64,000 bases of DNA, taken from NCBI RefSeq assembly GCF_036322625.1, contig NZ_AP027266.1, forward strand, positions 2,111,001-2,175,000. The letters are read 5' to 3'. This DNA is from Roseicyclus marinus (GTDB taxonomy: Bacteria; Pseudomonadota; Alphaproteobacteria; Rhodobacterales; Rhodobacteraceae). The position numbers and the translations under genes are program-made. This document shows positions 51,402 to 60,271 of this stretch, in pieces. The stretch's first letter is position 1; each line of letters opens with the position of its first letter. The notes beneath the pieces are model-generated. The model was not told where the DNA came from. It saw only the letters and a program-made list of their open reading frames with translations, and did not search any database.

Positions 51402-51659
51402 TCAGGTCGTGGGTGTCCGGACGCAGATCATCCGGTTGTCGCGCGTCATCAGCGGCAGGAAGGTGGTCTCCACCCGCCCCTCGTAGCGGTACCAGTAGCA
51501 GCCGTCGCTTTCGATGCGCACCTGCGTCAGGTCCTGACCGGGCGCAGCCAGCGCGCGCACCTCTTCGCTCAACTCCTCGGTCTGGCCGTCGGGCGTCGTC
51601 GTGGCACAGGCCGACAGGACGAGAATTCCGGCCAGACCGGCCATGCGCATCAGGATCAT
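51402..51659 (-). CDS. Small lipoprotein in the pyd locus
   Basis: An 85-residue predicted lipoprotein. MILMRMAGLAGILVLSAC is a signal with lipobox at Cys18; the remainder (about 67 residues) has two Cys (DGCYWYRYEGRV and RMICVRTPTT) that may form a disulfide. It overlaps the amaB stop by four bases and precedes hydA by 24 bases, so it is fully embedded in the catabolic operon. No family is recognised; the residue order is not that of a known enzyme. A role in binding or outer-membrane uptake is conceivable. Confidence 0.7.
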   Translation of the reverse strand: MILMRMAGLAGILVLSACATTTPDGQTEELSEEVRALAAPGQDLTQVRIESDGCYWYRYEGRVETTFLPLMTRDNRMICVRTPTT

Positions 51660-52906
51660 TCGACAATCTCCGCAGTGTCCACGACAGCGTGGAACAGGAC
51701 GTTGCAGCCGGCAGCGGCCCATTCGGGGCTGATCTCCTCGGCTTCGTTATGGGACAGCCCGTCGACACAGGGGCACATAACCATGGCCGTGGGCGCAAGG
51801 TCATTGATCCAGCAGGCGTCATGGCCCGCGCCCGAGACGATGTCCATGTGGGAATATCCAAGGCGCTCGGCGGCTTGGCGGATGGTGTTCACGCAGCCCT
51901 CGTCAAAGGCGGGCGGATCGAACTGACCAACGATCCTGGCCTCGAAGTTCACGCCGATCCCCTCGCAGAGCGCGGGGGCGCGGTCGAGCAATTCGTCGAC
52001 CATGGCGTTGAGCTTGTCCAGAAGATGGCTGCGCATGTCGACGGTAAAGACGACCTTGCCGGGGATGATGTTGCGCGAGTTGGGGTAGACATCGATATGG
52101 CCGATGGCCCCCACCGCGCCCGGCTGGTTCTTCATCGCGATCTCGTGGACCAGTTCGGTCACAAGCGCGAGGCCCCGTCCCGCGTTCTTGCGCATGTGCA
52201 TGGGGGTGGAGCCTGTGTGGCTTTCCTTGCCCGTCACGGTGCATTCGATCCAGCGCAGGCCCTGCCCATGGGTGACGACGCCGATATCCTTGCCCTCGGC
52301 CTCGAGGATCGGGCCCTGTTCGATGTGGAGTTCGAACATCGCATGCATCTTGCGCGCGCCGACGGGTTCGGAGCCTTTCCAGCCGATTCGCTCCAGCTCG
52401 TCGCCGAAGCGTTTGCCCTTGGCATCCACCCGATCATAGGCCCAGTCGAGCGTATGCCGCCCCGCGAAAACGCCCGAGGCAAGCATGGCGGGGGCAAAGC
52501 GCGTGCCTTCCTCGTTCGTCCAGTTGACGACGACGATGGGGTGTTTGGTCTTGATGTTCAGATCGTTGAGGGTGCGGATGACCTCAAGCCCGCCCAGAAC
52601 ACCCAGAACCCCGTCGTATTTGCCGCCCGTGGGCTGGGTGTCGAGGTGGCTGCCGACATAGACCGGCAGGGCATCCGGGTCGGTGCCTTCGCGGCGAGCG
52701 AACATGTTGCCGATCTGGTCTACGCCCATGGTGCAGCCTGCAGCCTCGCACCAGGATTGAAAGAGCGCGCGACCCTCGGCATCCTCGTCGGTCAGGGTCT
52801 GGCGGTTGTTGCCGCCCGCCACACCCGGCCCGATCCTGGCCATATCCATCAGCGAATTCCACAGCCGTTCGCCGTCGATCCTCATGTTCTCGGCTGGTGC
52901 CGGCAT
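51656..52906 (-). CDS. amaB: Beta-ureidopropionase / N-carbamoyl-amino acid hydrolase (M20 family)
   Basis: A 416-residue zinc hydrolase of the M20/AmaB type; in this setting it hydrolyses N-carbamoyl-beta-alanine or -aminoisobutyrate (PydC). The metal site is GSHLDTQPTGGKYDG (His, Asp) and VNWTNEEGTRFAP (Glu-Glu); ARKMHAMFELHIEQGPIL and SGAGHDACWI complete it. A lone His in the dimer contacts substrate. It overlaps the lipoprotein gene below and lies 37 bases from the transaminase gene above. Confidence 0.93.
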   Translation of the reverse strand: MPAPAENMRIDGERLWNSLMDMARIGPGVAGGNNRQTLTDEDAEGRALFQSWCEAAGCTMGVDQIGNMFARREGTDPDALPVYVGSHLDTQPTGGKYDGVLGVLGGLEVIRTLNDLNIKTKHPIVVVNWTNEEGTRFAPAMLASGVFAGRHTLDWAYDRVDAKGKRFGDELERIGWKGSEPVGARKMHAMFELHIEQGPILEAEGKDIGVVTHGQGLRWIECTVTGKESHTGSTPMHMRKNAGRGLALVTELVHEIAMKNQPGAVGAIGHIDVYPNSRNIIPGKVVFTVDMRSHLLDKLNAMVDELLDRAPALCEGIGVNFEARIVGQFDPPAFDEGCVNTIRQAAERLGYSHMDIVSGAGHDACWINDLAPTAMVMCPCVDGLSHNEAEEISPEWAAAGCNVLFHAVVDTAEIVE

Positions 52907-52943
52907 GGATGATCCTTCCCTGTCAGTATTTTACGGGCCGTTC

Positions 52944-54275
52944 TTAATGCAGCCTGTGAAGAATGTCGCGCAAGGTGCCGACAAGCTGGTCGATATGCGC
53001 CTTTTCGATGATCAAGGGCGGCGACATGGCGATGATATCGCCCGTGGTGCGGATCAGGACGCCCTTTTCATAGGCTTCGAGGAAGGCGCTGAAGGCGCGT
53101 TTCGTCGGCTCGCCCGGGATGGGTTCCAGCTCGATCCCCGCGATCAGACCCATGTTGCGGATGTCGATCACATGCGGGCAGTCGCGCAAGGAATGCACCG
53201 CGTCCTCCCAATAGGGGGCCATCTCGGCGGCGCGTTCGAACAACCCTTCCTCGCGGTAGGTTTCGAGCGTGGCGAGACCCGCGGCCGAGGCGATGGGATT
53301 GCCCGAATAGGTGTAGCCGTGGAAGAGCTCGATCAGATGCTCGGGGCCCTGCATGAAGGCATCGTGGATGTCCTTGGTCGCCAGCACGGCCCCCATCGGA
53401 ATGACGCCATTGGTCAGGCCCTTGGCGCAGGTGATCATGTCGGGCATGACCCCGAAATGATCGGCGGCAAAGGGGCTTCCCAGGCGACCGAACCCGGTGA
53501 TGACCTCGTCGAAGATGAGCAAGATGCCGTGCCTGGTGCAGATCTCGCGCAGCTTTTCCAGGTAGCCCTTGGGCGGCATCAGAACCCCGGTCGAGCCCGC
53601 CATGGGTTCGACGATCACGGCGGCGATGGTTTCGGGGCCATGCAGCGCCACGATACGCTCCAGCTCATCGGCCAGATGCGCGCCATGGTCCGGCTGCCCG
53701 CGCGAAAACGCGTTCTGCGCGGGCAGATGGGTGTGCGGCAGATGGTCGACGCCCGTCATCAGCGTGCCGAAGAACTTGCGGTTGTTGACGATGCCGCCCA
53801 CCGAAATGCCGCCAAAGCCCACGCCGTGATAGCCGCGTTCGCGCCCGATCAGCCGCGTGCGCGTGCCCTGCCCGATCGCGCGCTGGTAGGCGATGGCGAT
53901 CTTGAGCGCGGTATCCACCGCCTCGGAGCCGGAATTGGTGAAGAACACATGCTCGAACGGCGGGGGCGCCAGGTCGCGCAGGCGGTTGGCCAGATCGAAG
54001 GCCTTGGGATGGCCCATCTGGAAGGCCGGCGCGTAATCGAGTTCGCCCGCCTGCTGGCGGATCGCCTCGACGATCTTGGGGCGGTTGTGGCCTGCGTTGC
54101 AGCACCAAAGACCCGCCGTGCCGTCCAGCACCTCGCGCCCGTCCGCCGTCTTGTAATGCATGCGGTCGGCGCTGACGAACATCCGGGGCGTCTTCTTGAA
54201 TTGCCGGTTCGCGGTGAAGGGCATCCAAAAAGCGGACAGATCATTGGGCACCGGGTTGGAACGGTCGAGCGCCAT
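52944..54275 (-). CDS. Class III omega-amino acid transaminase (beta-alanine transaminase)
   Basis: A 443-residue PLP fold-type I class III aminotransferase. PLP Lys285 lies in MITCAKGLTNG; IFDEVITGFGRLG has the Asp before the ring; FFTNSGSEAVDTALK binds phosphate. In the pyd locus it converts beta-alanine (or 3-aminoisobutyrate) to malonate semialdehyde, using pyruvate or another keto acid. It is the gene nearest the RutR-type operator (54357-54372), 82 bases upstream of its start, and likely opens the minus-strand catabolic operon. Confidence 0.92.
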   Translation of the reverse strand: MALDRSNPVPNDLSAFWMPFTANRQFKKTPRMFVSADRMHYKTADGREVLDGTAGLWCCNAGHNRPKIVEAIRQQAGELDYAPAFQMGHPKAFDLANRLRDLAPPPFEHVFFTNSGSEAVDTALKIAIAYQRAIGQGTRTRLIGRERGYHGVGFGGISVGGIVNNRKFFGTLMTGVDHLPHTHLPAQNAFSRGQPDHGAHLADELERIVALHGPETIAAVIVEPMAGSTGVLMPPKGYLEKLREICTRHGILLIFDEVITGFGRLGSPFAADHFGVMPDMITCAKGLTNGVIPMGAVLATKDIHDAFMQGPEHLIELFHGYTYSGNPIASAAGLATLETYREEGLFERAAEMAPYWEDAVHSLRDCPHVIDIRNMGLIAGIELEPIPGEPTKRAFSAFLEAYEKGVLIRTTGDIIAMSPPLIIEKAHIDQLVGTLRDILHRLH

Positions 54276-54543
54276 GGCGGCTTTCCCTGTCTTGCGCCCC
54301 CGGTCGCGCGCCGCCGGAGGCTCGGGTTATCGGACCTTGCGGTCACGGATTGGTTTTTGACCAAACGGTCAAGGCTACGCTAGCAGAGGCGCTGTGCCAG
54401 TCAATGAATTGTCCCCGAGGCCCTGCACAAAGACAAGGCTTATGATGGGCAAATGATCGGCGCGGCCCCGGCTTTGCCTGCCTGCTGGGCGTTGCGCGAA
54501 AGCGCCTCTTGTCTCGGGCCGCGCGCTTGGGTCTGATGGAGCC
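54276..54543. promoter_or_regulatory. Divergent promoter region of the pyd transaminase and rutR
   Basis: 268 bases that must hold both promoters. Plus-strand TTGACC at 54357 and CTAGCA at 54380 are 17 bases apart and point toward rutR. The RutR-type palindrome covers the -35 box. Confidence 0.45.
54357..54372. promoter_or_regulatory. RutR-type operator (TTGACC..GGTCAA)
   Basis: TTGACCAAACGGTCAA is a perfect palindrome of six-base arms and a four-base centre. It equals the RutR consensus TTGACCA-NN-TGGTCAA at all but one base. It overlaps the putative -35 of the rutR promoter and lies upstream of the transaminase gene, so it can serve both directions. RutR is released from DNA by uracil or thymine. 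Confidence 0.88.
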
Positions 54544-55179
54544 ATGGCAGTCGCATCTCCCCGAACCCCGGCCCGCCCCCGGACCCGGACCCGGATCCAG
54601 ACAAAGAACCGCGAAACCATCCTCGAAGCCGCGCTCGAGGTGTTTTCGCAGCATGGGTTCAGGGGGGCGACGCTCGACATGATCGCGGCCGAGGCGGGGC
54701 TGTCGAAACCCAACCTGCTCTATTACTTCCCCTCCAAGGAGGCGATCCACGTGACGCTTCTGAGCCAGTTGATGAACACCTGGCTCGACCCGTTGCGCGC
54801 GCTCGATCCCGGCGGCGATCCGGTGGCCGAGATCCTGGGCTATGCGCGGCGCAAGCTGGAGATGAGCCGGGATTTCCCCCGCGAATCGCGGCTCTTCGCC
54901 AACGAGATCGTGCAGGGCGCGCCCCGGATGCAGGCGGCGCTGGCCAGCGATCTCAAGACGCTGGTCGACGAAAAATCCGCCGTGATCCGGGGCTGGGCCG
55001 CGCAGGGAAAGATCGCCGATGTCGATCCGCATCACCTGATCTTCTCGATCTGGGCGCTGACGCAGCATTACGCCGATTTCGACGTGCAGGTCCGCGCGGT
55101 CCTGGGCGGCGCGCGCGACCCGATCGCCGAGGCGGAAGTGTTTCTCGACACGCTGTTCCGCCGGCTTCTCGCCCCCTGA
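54544..55179 (+). CDS. rutR: TetR-family regulator, RutR-like
   Basis: A 211-residue regulator. The HTH lies at about residues 23-67 (IQTKNRETILEAALEVFSQHG, given in parts as NRETILEAALEVF, then SKPNLLYYFPSKEAIH). The ligand domain contains LKTLVDEKSAVIRGWAAQGKIAD as in RutR. The N-terminal 20 residues are proline/arginine-rich. Diverges from the pyd operon and lies beside a perfect RutR-type operator, so it most likely represses the operon until a pyrimidine is present. Its own promoter also overlaps the operator (autoregulation). Confidence 0.88.
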   Translation: MAVASPRTPARPRTRTRIQTKNRETILEAALEVFSQHGFRGATLDMIAAEAGLSKPNLLYYFPSKEAIHVTLLSQLMNTWLDPLRALDPGGDPVAEILGYARRKLEMSRDFPRESRLFANEIVQGAPRMQAALASDLKTLVDEKSAVIRGWAAQGKIADVDPHHLIFSIWALTQHYADFDVQVRAVLGGARDPIAEAEVFLDTLFRRLLAP

Positions 55180-55180
55180 T

Positions 55181-55240
55181 CCCTTCATCTTTCCACAAAT
55201 ATGCTCGGGGGAGCCCGAGGGGGCAGACAGCCCCCTCGGT
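55181..55240 (-). repeat. Terminator hairpin joined to dispersed motif, copy 3
   Basis: On the minus strand after preA: CCGAGGGGG (loop CTGTCTG) CCCCCTCGG is a perfect 9-bp stem, then GGCTCCCCCGAGCATATTTG and TGGAAAGATGAAGGG. The same order (hairpin with CTGTCTG loop, C-rich tract, GAG-ATATTT, then A/G-rich end) is seen near 63657. Serves preA and, by the hairpin, the converging rutR. Confidence 0.7.
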
Positions 55241-55246
55241 CCCGTC

Positions 55247-56551
55247 CTATTCCGCTGCGGTGCGGGCCGCGGGATTGTTGGGATGCGTGGTCCAGTTGGC
55301 ATAATCATCGGACACGGTCACGCCCGTGCGCGGATCGACCGTGCCCGCCTCCATCCGCTCCATCGTGATGCAGCCCTCGACCGGGCAGACGTTCACGCAC
55401 AGGTTGCAGGCGACGCATTCGTCATCCTGCACCTCGAAAACGCGGTCGGGCGACATGGTGATGGCCTGGTGGCTCGTATCCTCGCAGGCCGCATAGCAGC
55501 GCCCGCATTTGATGCAGGCGTCCTGGTCGATGCGGGCCTTGGTCACGTAATTGAGGTTCAGGTGCTGCCAATCGGTGACATTGGGGGTGGCGCGCCCGAT
55601 CAGATCGGACAGCGCCATGTCCTTGTCATCGAGGTATTGCGACAGGCCCGAGATCATTTCCTGCACGATCTTGAACCCATAGGTCATGGCCGCGGTGCAG
55701 ACCTGCACATTGCCCGCGCCCAGCGCCAGGAATTCGGCCGCATCGCGCCAGGTGGTGACGCCGCCGATGCCCGAAATCGGCAGGCCACGGGTTTCGGGGT
55801 CGCGCGCGATCTCAGCCACCATGTTGAGCGCGATGGGCTTGACCGCCGGGCCGCAATAGCCGCCATGGCTGCCCTTGCCGTCGATGGAAGGTTCGGGGCT
55901 GAAACTGTCGAGATTGACGGAGGTGATGGAGGAGACGGTGTTGATGAGCGACACGGCATCCGCCCCGCCCTGTTTCGCCGCCCGCGCAGGCCCCCGGATA
56001 TCGGTGATGTTGGGCGTCAGTTTCACGATGACGGGCATGCGGGTGGTCTGCTTGCACCAGCGGGTGATCGCCTCGATCAGGTCGGGGGCCTGGCCAACGG
56101 CGCTGCCCATGCCGCGTTCGCTCATGCCGTGCGGGCAGCCGCAATTGAGCTCGATCCCGTCGGCACCGGTTTCCTCGACAAGCGGCAAGATCGCCTTCCA
56201 CGCCTGTTCCTCGCAGGGCACCATGAGCGAGACGATCATGGCGCGGTCGGGCCATTTGCGCTTGACCTCCTTGATCTCGCGCAGGTTCACCTCGAGCGGG
56301 CGGTCGGTGATCAATTCGATGTTGTTGAGCCCCAGAAGCCGCCGGTCCGCGCCCCAGATCGCGCCGTAGCGCGGGCCGTTGACGTTGACGACGGGCGGCC
56401 CGGCCTCGCCCAGCGTTTTCCAGACGACACCGCCCCAGCCGGCCTGAAAGGCGCGTTCGACATTATAGGCCTTGTCGGTCGGCGGGGCCGAGGCCAGCCA
56501 GAACGGGTTGGGCGATTTGATGCCGAGGAAGGTGGAGGTAAGATCTGCCAT
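55247..56551 (-). CDS. preA: NAD-dependent dihydropyrimidine dehydrogenase subunit PreA
   Basis: A 434-residue flavin/Fe-S subunit that reduces uracil or thymine. A dihydroorotate-dehydrogenase-like (TIM-barrel) FMN domain comes first (TFLGIKSPNPFWLASAPPTD; LNCGCPHGMSERGMGSAVGQ with the active-site Cys; PVIVKLTPN). Two ferredoxin-like 4Fe-4S motifs follow at about 344-395: CIKCGRCYAACEDTSHQAI and CVACNLCVNVCPVEG. It lies directly downstream of preT; two palindromes separate them. Homologous to E. coli PreA. Confidence 0.95.
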   Translation of the reverse strand: MADLTSTFLGIKSPNPFWLASAPPTDKAYNVERAFQAGWGGVVWKTLGEAGPPVVNVNGPRYGAIWGADRRLLGLNNIELITDRPLEVNLREIKEVKRKWPDRAMIVSLMVPCEEQAWKAILPLVEETGADGIELNCGCPHGMSERGMGSAVGQAPDLIEAITRWCKQTTRMPVIVKLTPNITDIRGPARAAKQGGADAVSLINTVSSITSVNLDSFSPEPSIDGKGSHGGYCGPAVKPIALNMVAEIARDPETRGLPISGIGGVTTWRDAAEFLALGAGNVQVCTAAMTYGFKIVQEMISGLSQYLDDKDMALSDLIGRATPNVTDWQHLNLNYVTKARIDQDACIKCGRCYAACEDTSHQAITMSPDRVFEVQDDECVACNLCVNVCPVEGCITMERMEAGTVDPRTGVTVSDDYANWTTHPNNPAARTAAE

Positions 56552-56575
56552 GGTCCCGGTCTCCCTGTTTGCGAG

Positions 56576-56629
56576 CCCGAATTTTCGTCCGAAAATTCGG
56601 GGGTTGCGATTATTCGTACGAATAATCGC
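56576..56629. repeat. Two perfect palindromes between preT and preA
   Basis: The first (56576-56601) has arms CCCGAATTTTCG/CGAAAATTCGGG with a two-base centre. The second (56606-56629) has arms GCGATTATTCGT/ACGAATAATCGC with no gap. Both have AT cores inside GC arms. They sit within the operon, so they may tune expression of preA versus preT rather than end transcription. Confidence 0.85.
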
Positions 56630-56630
56630 G

Positions 56631-57974
56631 TTAGGTGGTCAGCGTGGCGTGGATGTCTTCGGCAGCGTCCCGGCCCTCTGCGACGGCGGTGACGGTCAGG
56701 TCCTCGCCCCCCGCCGCGCAATCGCCGCCGGCCCAGATGCCCGCCTTGCTCGTGCGGCCCGAACCGCTGACCGCGATCTTGCCGCCCGTGATTTCCAGCC
56801 CATCGGGCGCGCCGTCGAGGGTCTGGCCGATGGCTTTGAGCACCTGATCGGCGGGAATGTCGAAGGTTTCGCCGGTGCCGACAAGCGACCGACCCTCGGA
56901 CCGCGTGTATTCGACCCGCACCCCCGTGACCGCGCCATTGCCGAGGATTGCGACGGGCATGGCGTTGAAGATGAAGCGCACCCCCTTGGAGGCTGCCAGA
57001 TCCTGTTCGTAGCGGCTGGCGGGCATCGCGTCGCGGCCGCGCCGGTACAGGATCGTCACGCTTTCGGCCCCCAGAAGCTTGGATTGGACCGCCGCGTCGA
57101 TGGCGGTCATGCCGCCGCCGATGACCACCACGTTGCGCCCGACAGGCAGCGCGGACAGATCGCCGGATTGGCGCAGATCCGAAATGAAATCAACGGCATC
57201 GCGGACGCCTGAACGGTCCTCTCCCGCCGCGCGGAGGGCATTCACCCCCGCCAGACCCATGCCGAGAAAGACGGCGTCGAAGCCGGAGCTGAGCGCGTCA
57301 AGCGTGATGTCACGGCCCAGCGCCTTGCCGGTTTCCATCGTGATGCCGCCGATCTTGAGCAGCCAATCGACCTCGGCCTTGGCGAAATTTCCAACGGATT
57401 TGTAATAGGCGATGCCGTATTCGTTGAGGCCGCCGCCCTTGGGCCGCGCATCATAGATCGTCACGTCATGGCCATGCATCGCAAGGCGATGCGCGCAGGC
57501 GAGCCCCGCAGGACCCGCGCCCACGATCGCCACGCGTTTGCCCGTGGGGGCTGCGCGGGTGAAGGGGTGGATGCCCTGTTCCATCAGCGTATCGGTGGCA
57601 AAGCGTTGCAGGCGGCCGATCTCGACCGGTTTGCCCTCGGCGGTTTCGCGGACGCAGGCTTCTTCGCAGAGTGTCTCGGTCGGGCAGACGCGGGCGCACA
57701 TGCCGCCCAGAATGTTCTGATCGAAAATGGTTTTCGCCGCCGCCTCGGGCGTGCCGGTGGCGATCTGGCGGATGAAAAGCGGGATGTCGATCGAGGTGGG
57801 ACAGGCCGTGATGCAGGGCGCATCATGGCAGAAATAGCAGCGGTCGGCGGCCACCAGCGCCTCATGCGCATCGAGCGGCGCGTGCAGATCGGCGAAGTTT
57901 TCGGCGAGCGTCGCGGCATCGAGCCGGGCGGCGGCGATGCCGGGGGTGAAAGGGCTGTTCGTCATCGGGCGCAT
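56631..57974 (-). CDS. preT: NAD-dependent dihydropyrimidine dehydrogenase subunit PreT
   Basis: A 447-residue FAD/Fe-S flavoprotein that feeds NADH electrons to PreA. CYFCHDAPCITACPTSID and GMCARVCPTETLCEEAC are Cys-rich cluster motifs in the first 110 residues. VAIVGAGPAGLACAHRLA is the FAD Rossmann motif and VVVIGGGMTAIDAAVQ the NAD one; WAGGDCAAGGEDLTVTA is the terminal FAD contact. The start has GGGAGATGCGCCCG before it. A degenerate RutR-like palindrome lies about 60 bases upstream. It is the first gene of the preTA pair. Confidence 0.95.
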   Translation of the reverse strand: MRPMTNSPFTPGIAAARLDAATLAENFADLHAPLDAHEALVAADRCYFCHDAPCITACPTSIDIPLFIRQIATGTPEAAAKTIFDQNILGGMCARVCPTETLCEEACVRETAEGKPVEIGRLQRFATDTLMEQGIHPFTRAAPTGKRVAIVGAGPAGLACAHRLAMHGHDVTIYDARPKGGGLNEYGIAYYKSVGNFAKAEVDWLLKIGGITMETGKALGRDITLDALSSGFDAVFLGMGLAGVNALRAAGEDRSGVRDAVDFISDLRQSGDLSALPVGRNVVVIGGGMTAIDAAVQSKLLGAESVTILYRRGRDAMPASRYEQDLAASKGVRFIFNAMPVAILGNGAVTGVRVEYTRSEGRSLVGTGETFDIPADQVLKAIGQTLDGAPDGLEITGGKIAVSGSGRTSKAGIWAGGDCAAGGEDLTVTAVAEGRDAAEDIHATLTT

Positions 57975-58028
57975 CTCCCTGCGAGCGAATGGCTGTGATC
58001 TGGGTCGAGGCTGGCACGGGTCCCAAAT

Positions 58029-58044
58029 TTTATCAAATGGTAAA
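58029..58044. promoter_or_regulatory. Possible degenerate RutR operator upstream of preT
   Basis: TTTATCAAATGGTAAA agrees with TTGACCA-NN-TGGTCAA at 11 of 14 defined positions and keeps the TGGT core. It is embedded in AAATTT flanks. It lies 55 bases upstream of the preT start, in the accB/preT divergent region, a good place for the operator of the preTA operon. Confidence 0.5.
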
Positions 58045-58248
58045 TTTCTGGAGCCATATGTTTCGCAAGTCTTAATGGCGCGTCCCGGTCAGGCTGCCGA
58101 AAAAACGGGCAGAGGGAGGATGACGACGGATGCACGGGGCGGGTTTTCCCCGCACGATGCCTGCGCTATACGCGTCAGCCAGACGGCCCGTACGACCGGG
58201 CGGAGCGCGGCAAGGGTTTGGTCCCGCCGCCGAGCTGCGAGGACAGAC

Positions 58249-58758
58249 ATGAGCGACAAGACCGATGCGACCCGCGCCAGTGACGTGGCCTTCATCAAGG
58301 CCCTTGCGGAGCTGCTGGACAGCAATGACCTGACCGAGATCCAGGTGAAGCGGGAATACGGCGAGAACGACTGGCTCAACGTGCGCGTGGCGCGTGGCGG
58401 CGTGATGGTGCAGGCGCCGATGCAGATGGCCGCCCCGCAGATGCTGGCCCCGCAGGTCGCCCCGGCCCCCGCCGCTGCCGCAGCCAGCGCCGCCGCCGCG
58501 CCGACCGGCGATCCGGCGCAGGCGCCCGGCGCCGTGACCTCGCCCATGGTGGGCACGGTCTATCTGCAGGCGGAACCGGGATCGAAGCCCTTTGTCGCGG
58601 TGGGCGACCAGGTGGCCGAGGGTCAGACGCTGCTGATCGTCGAGGCGATGAAGACGATGAACCAGATCCCCGCGCCGCGCGCGGGCACCGTCAAGCGCAT
58701 CCTCGTCGAGGATGGCGCGCCCGTCGAATACGGCGCGCCGCTCATGATCATCGAGTGA
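58249..58758 (+). CDS. accB: Biotin carboxyl carrier protein of acetyl-CoA carboxylase
   Basis: A 169-residue carrier. The biotinylated Lys is about residue 135 in IVEAMKTMNQIPAP, in the C-terminal beta-barrel. An Ala/Pro-rich linker (AAAAASAAAAPTGDP) joins an N-terminal helical domain (IKALAELLDSNDLTEIQVK) to the barrel. It carries carboxylated biotin between AccC and the transcarboxylase in fatty-acid synthesis. GAGGACAGAC stands before the ATG. It is followed by accC after 15 bases. The upstream ORF extension to 57937 is not real. Confidence 0.97.
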   Translation: MSDKTDATRASDVAFIKALAELLDSNDLTEIQVKREYGENDWLNVRVARGGVMVQAPMQMAAPQMLAPQVAPAPAAAAASAAAAPTGDPAQAPGAVTSPMVGTVYLQAEPGSKPFVAVGDQVAEGQTLLIVEAMKTMNQIPAPRAGTVKRILVEDGAPVEYGAPLMIIE

Positions 58759-58773
58759 GCGGGGCGTAGCGCA

Positions 58774-60120
58774 ATGTTCAACAAGATCCTCATCGCCAAC
58801 CGCGGCGAGATCGCGCTGCGTGTCATCCGGGCCGCGCGCGAGATGGGGGTGGCGACCGTCGCGGTCCATTCCACCGCCGACAGCGACGCGATGCATGTGC
58901 GCATGGCCGACGAGGCGATCTGCATCGGGCCGCCGCCGTCGGGTCAATCCTACCTGTCGATGCCCGCGCTGATTTCGGCCTGCGAGATCACCGGCGCGGA
59001 AGCGATCCATCCCGGCTACGGCTTCTTGTCGGAAAACGCCAATTTCGTGCAGGCGGTCGAGGATCACGGGATCAAGTTCATCGGCCCCTCGGCGGAACAT
59101 ATCCGCCTGATGGGCGACAAGATCACCGCCAAGGACACGATGAAGAAGCTGGGCGTGCCCTGCGTTCCGGGATCGGAGGGCGGCGTTCATCACCTGGACA
59201 CCGCCTATGCGGTCGCCAAGGAAGCGGGCTATCCGGTCATCGTGAAGGCCACGGCGGGCGGCGGCGGGCGCGGCATGAAGCTGGCGCGGACCGAGGCGGA
59301 GCTGGAAACGGCCTTTCGCACCGCGCGGAGCGAGGCCAAGGCGGCTTTCGGCAATGACGAGGTCTATATCGAGAAATATCTCGGGCGGCCCCGGCATATC
59401 GAGGTGCAGGTTTTCGGCGACGGCAAGGGCCGCGCCGTGCATCTGGGCGAGCGGGATTGTTCGTTGCAGCGCCGCCACCAGAAGGTGTTCGAGGAGGCCC
59501 CCGGCCCCGCCATCGACCGCGAGACGCGCGACCGGATCGGGGCGACCTGTGCCAAGGCGGTCGCCGATCTGGGCTACGAGGGCGCGGGCACGATCGAATT
59601 CCTGTATGAGGATGGCGAGTTCTTTTTCATCGAGATGAACACGCGGCTTCAGGTCGAACATCCGGTGACGGAGGCGATTTTCGGCGTGGACCTCGTGCGC
59701 GAGCAGATCCGCGTGGCGGCGGGCCTGCCCATGTCCTTCGAACAGGGGGATCTGGAGGTCAACGGGCATGCGATCGAAGTGCGCATCAATGCCGAGAAAC
59801 TGCCCAATTTCTCGCCCTCGCCGGGGCGGATCACGCAATATCACGCGCCGGGCGGATTGGGCGTTCGGATGGACAGCGCGATCTACGACGGCTACCGCAT
59901 CCCGCCCTATTACGACAGCCTGATCGGCAAGCTGATCGTGCATGGCCGCGACCGGCCCGAAGCGCTGGCGCGGCTCAAGCGGGCCTTGGGTGAATTGATC
60001 GTGGATGGCGTGGACACGACCGTGCCGCTGTTCCATGCGCTGCTGGAGGAACCGGCGGTGCAATCGGGCGATTACACGATCCATTGGCTGGAAGGCTGGC
60101 TTGCCGAAAACCTCGGCTGA
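58774..60120 (+). CDS. accC: Biotin carboxylase of acetyl-CoA carboxylase
   Basis: A 448-residue ATP-grasp enzyme carboxylating biotin on AccB with bicarbonate and [23 protein letters not shown] is the start, [17 protein letters not shown] a substrate motif, [13 protein letters not shown] the glycine-rich ATP loop, and [17 protein letters not shown] has the metal-binding Glu residues and the catalytic Arg. Length equals E. coli AccC (449). accB-accC is the usual operon. Confidence 0.98.
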   Translation: MFNKILIANRGEIALRVIRAAREMGVATVAVHSTADSDAMHVRMADEAICIGPPPSGQSYLSMPALISACEITGAEAIHPGYGFLSENANFVQAVEDHGIKFIGPSAEHIRLMGDKITAKDTMKKLGVPCVPGSEGGVHHLDTAYAVAKEAGYPVIVKATAGGGGRGMKLARTEAELETAFRTARSEAKAAFGNDEVYIEKYLGRPRHIEVQVFGDGKGRAVHLGERDCSLQRRHQKVFEEAPGPAIDRETRDRIGATCAKAVADLGYEGAGTIEFLYEDGEFFFIEMNTRLQVEHPVTEAIFGVDLVREQIRVAAGLPMSFEQGDLEVNGHAIEVRINAEKLPNFSPSPGRITQYHAPGGLGVRMDSAIYDGYRIPPYYDSLIGKLIVHGRDRPEALARLKRALGELIVDGVDTTVPLFHALLEEPAVQSGDYTIHWLEGWLAENLG

Positions 60121-60271
60121 GGATTGGCCCGTCTCGAGCGCCTATCCGCCCGAGACGATCCCGGCCCTGCCCGAGGGCGGGCCGGTGGTGGAGTTGGGCG
60201 CGGGATTGCCACCGGCAAGACTTTTGCGCTTCCCCCATGACTTTCCGGGAAAGAGCGCCATATCCCTTTCC

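Noticed and set aside
58072-60084. A 670-residue minus-strand frame opposite accB and accC
   Set aside because: Antisense shadow of two certain genes.
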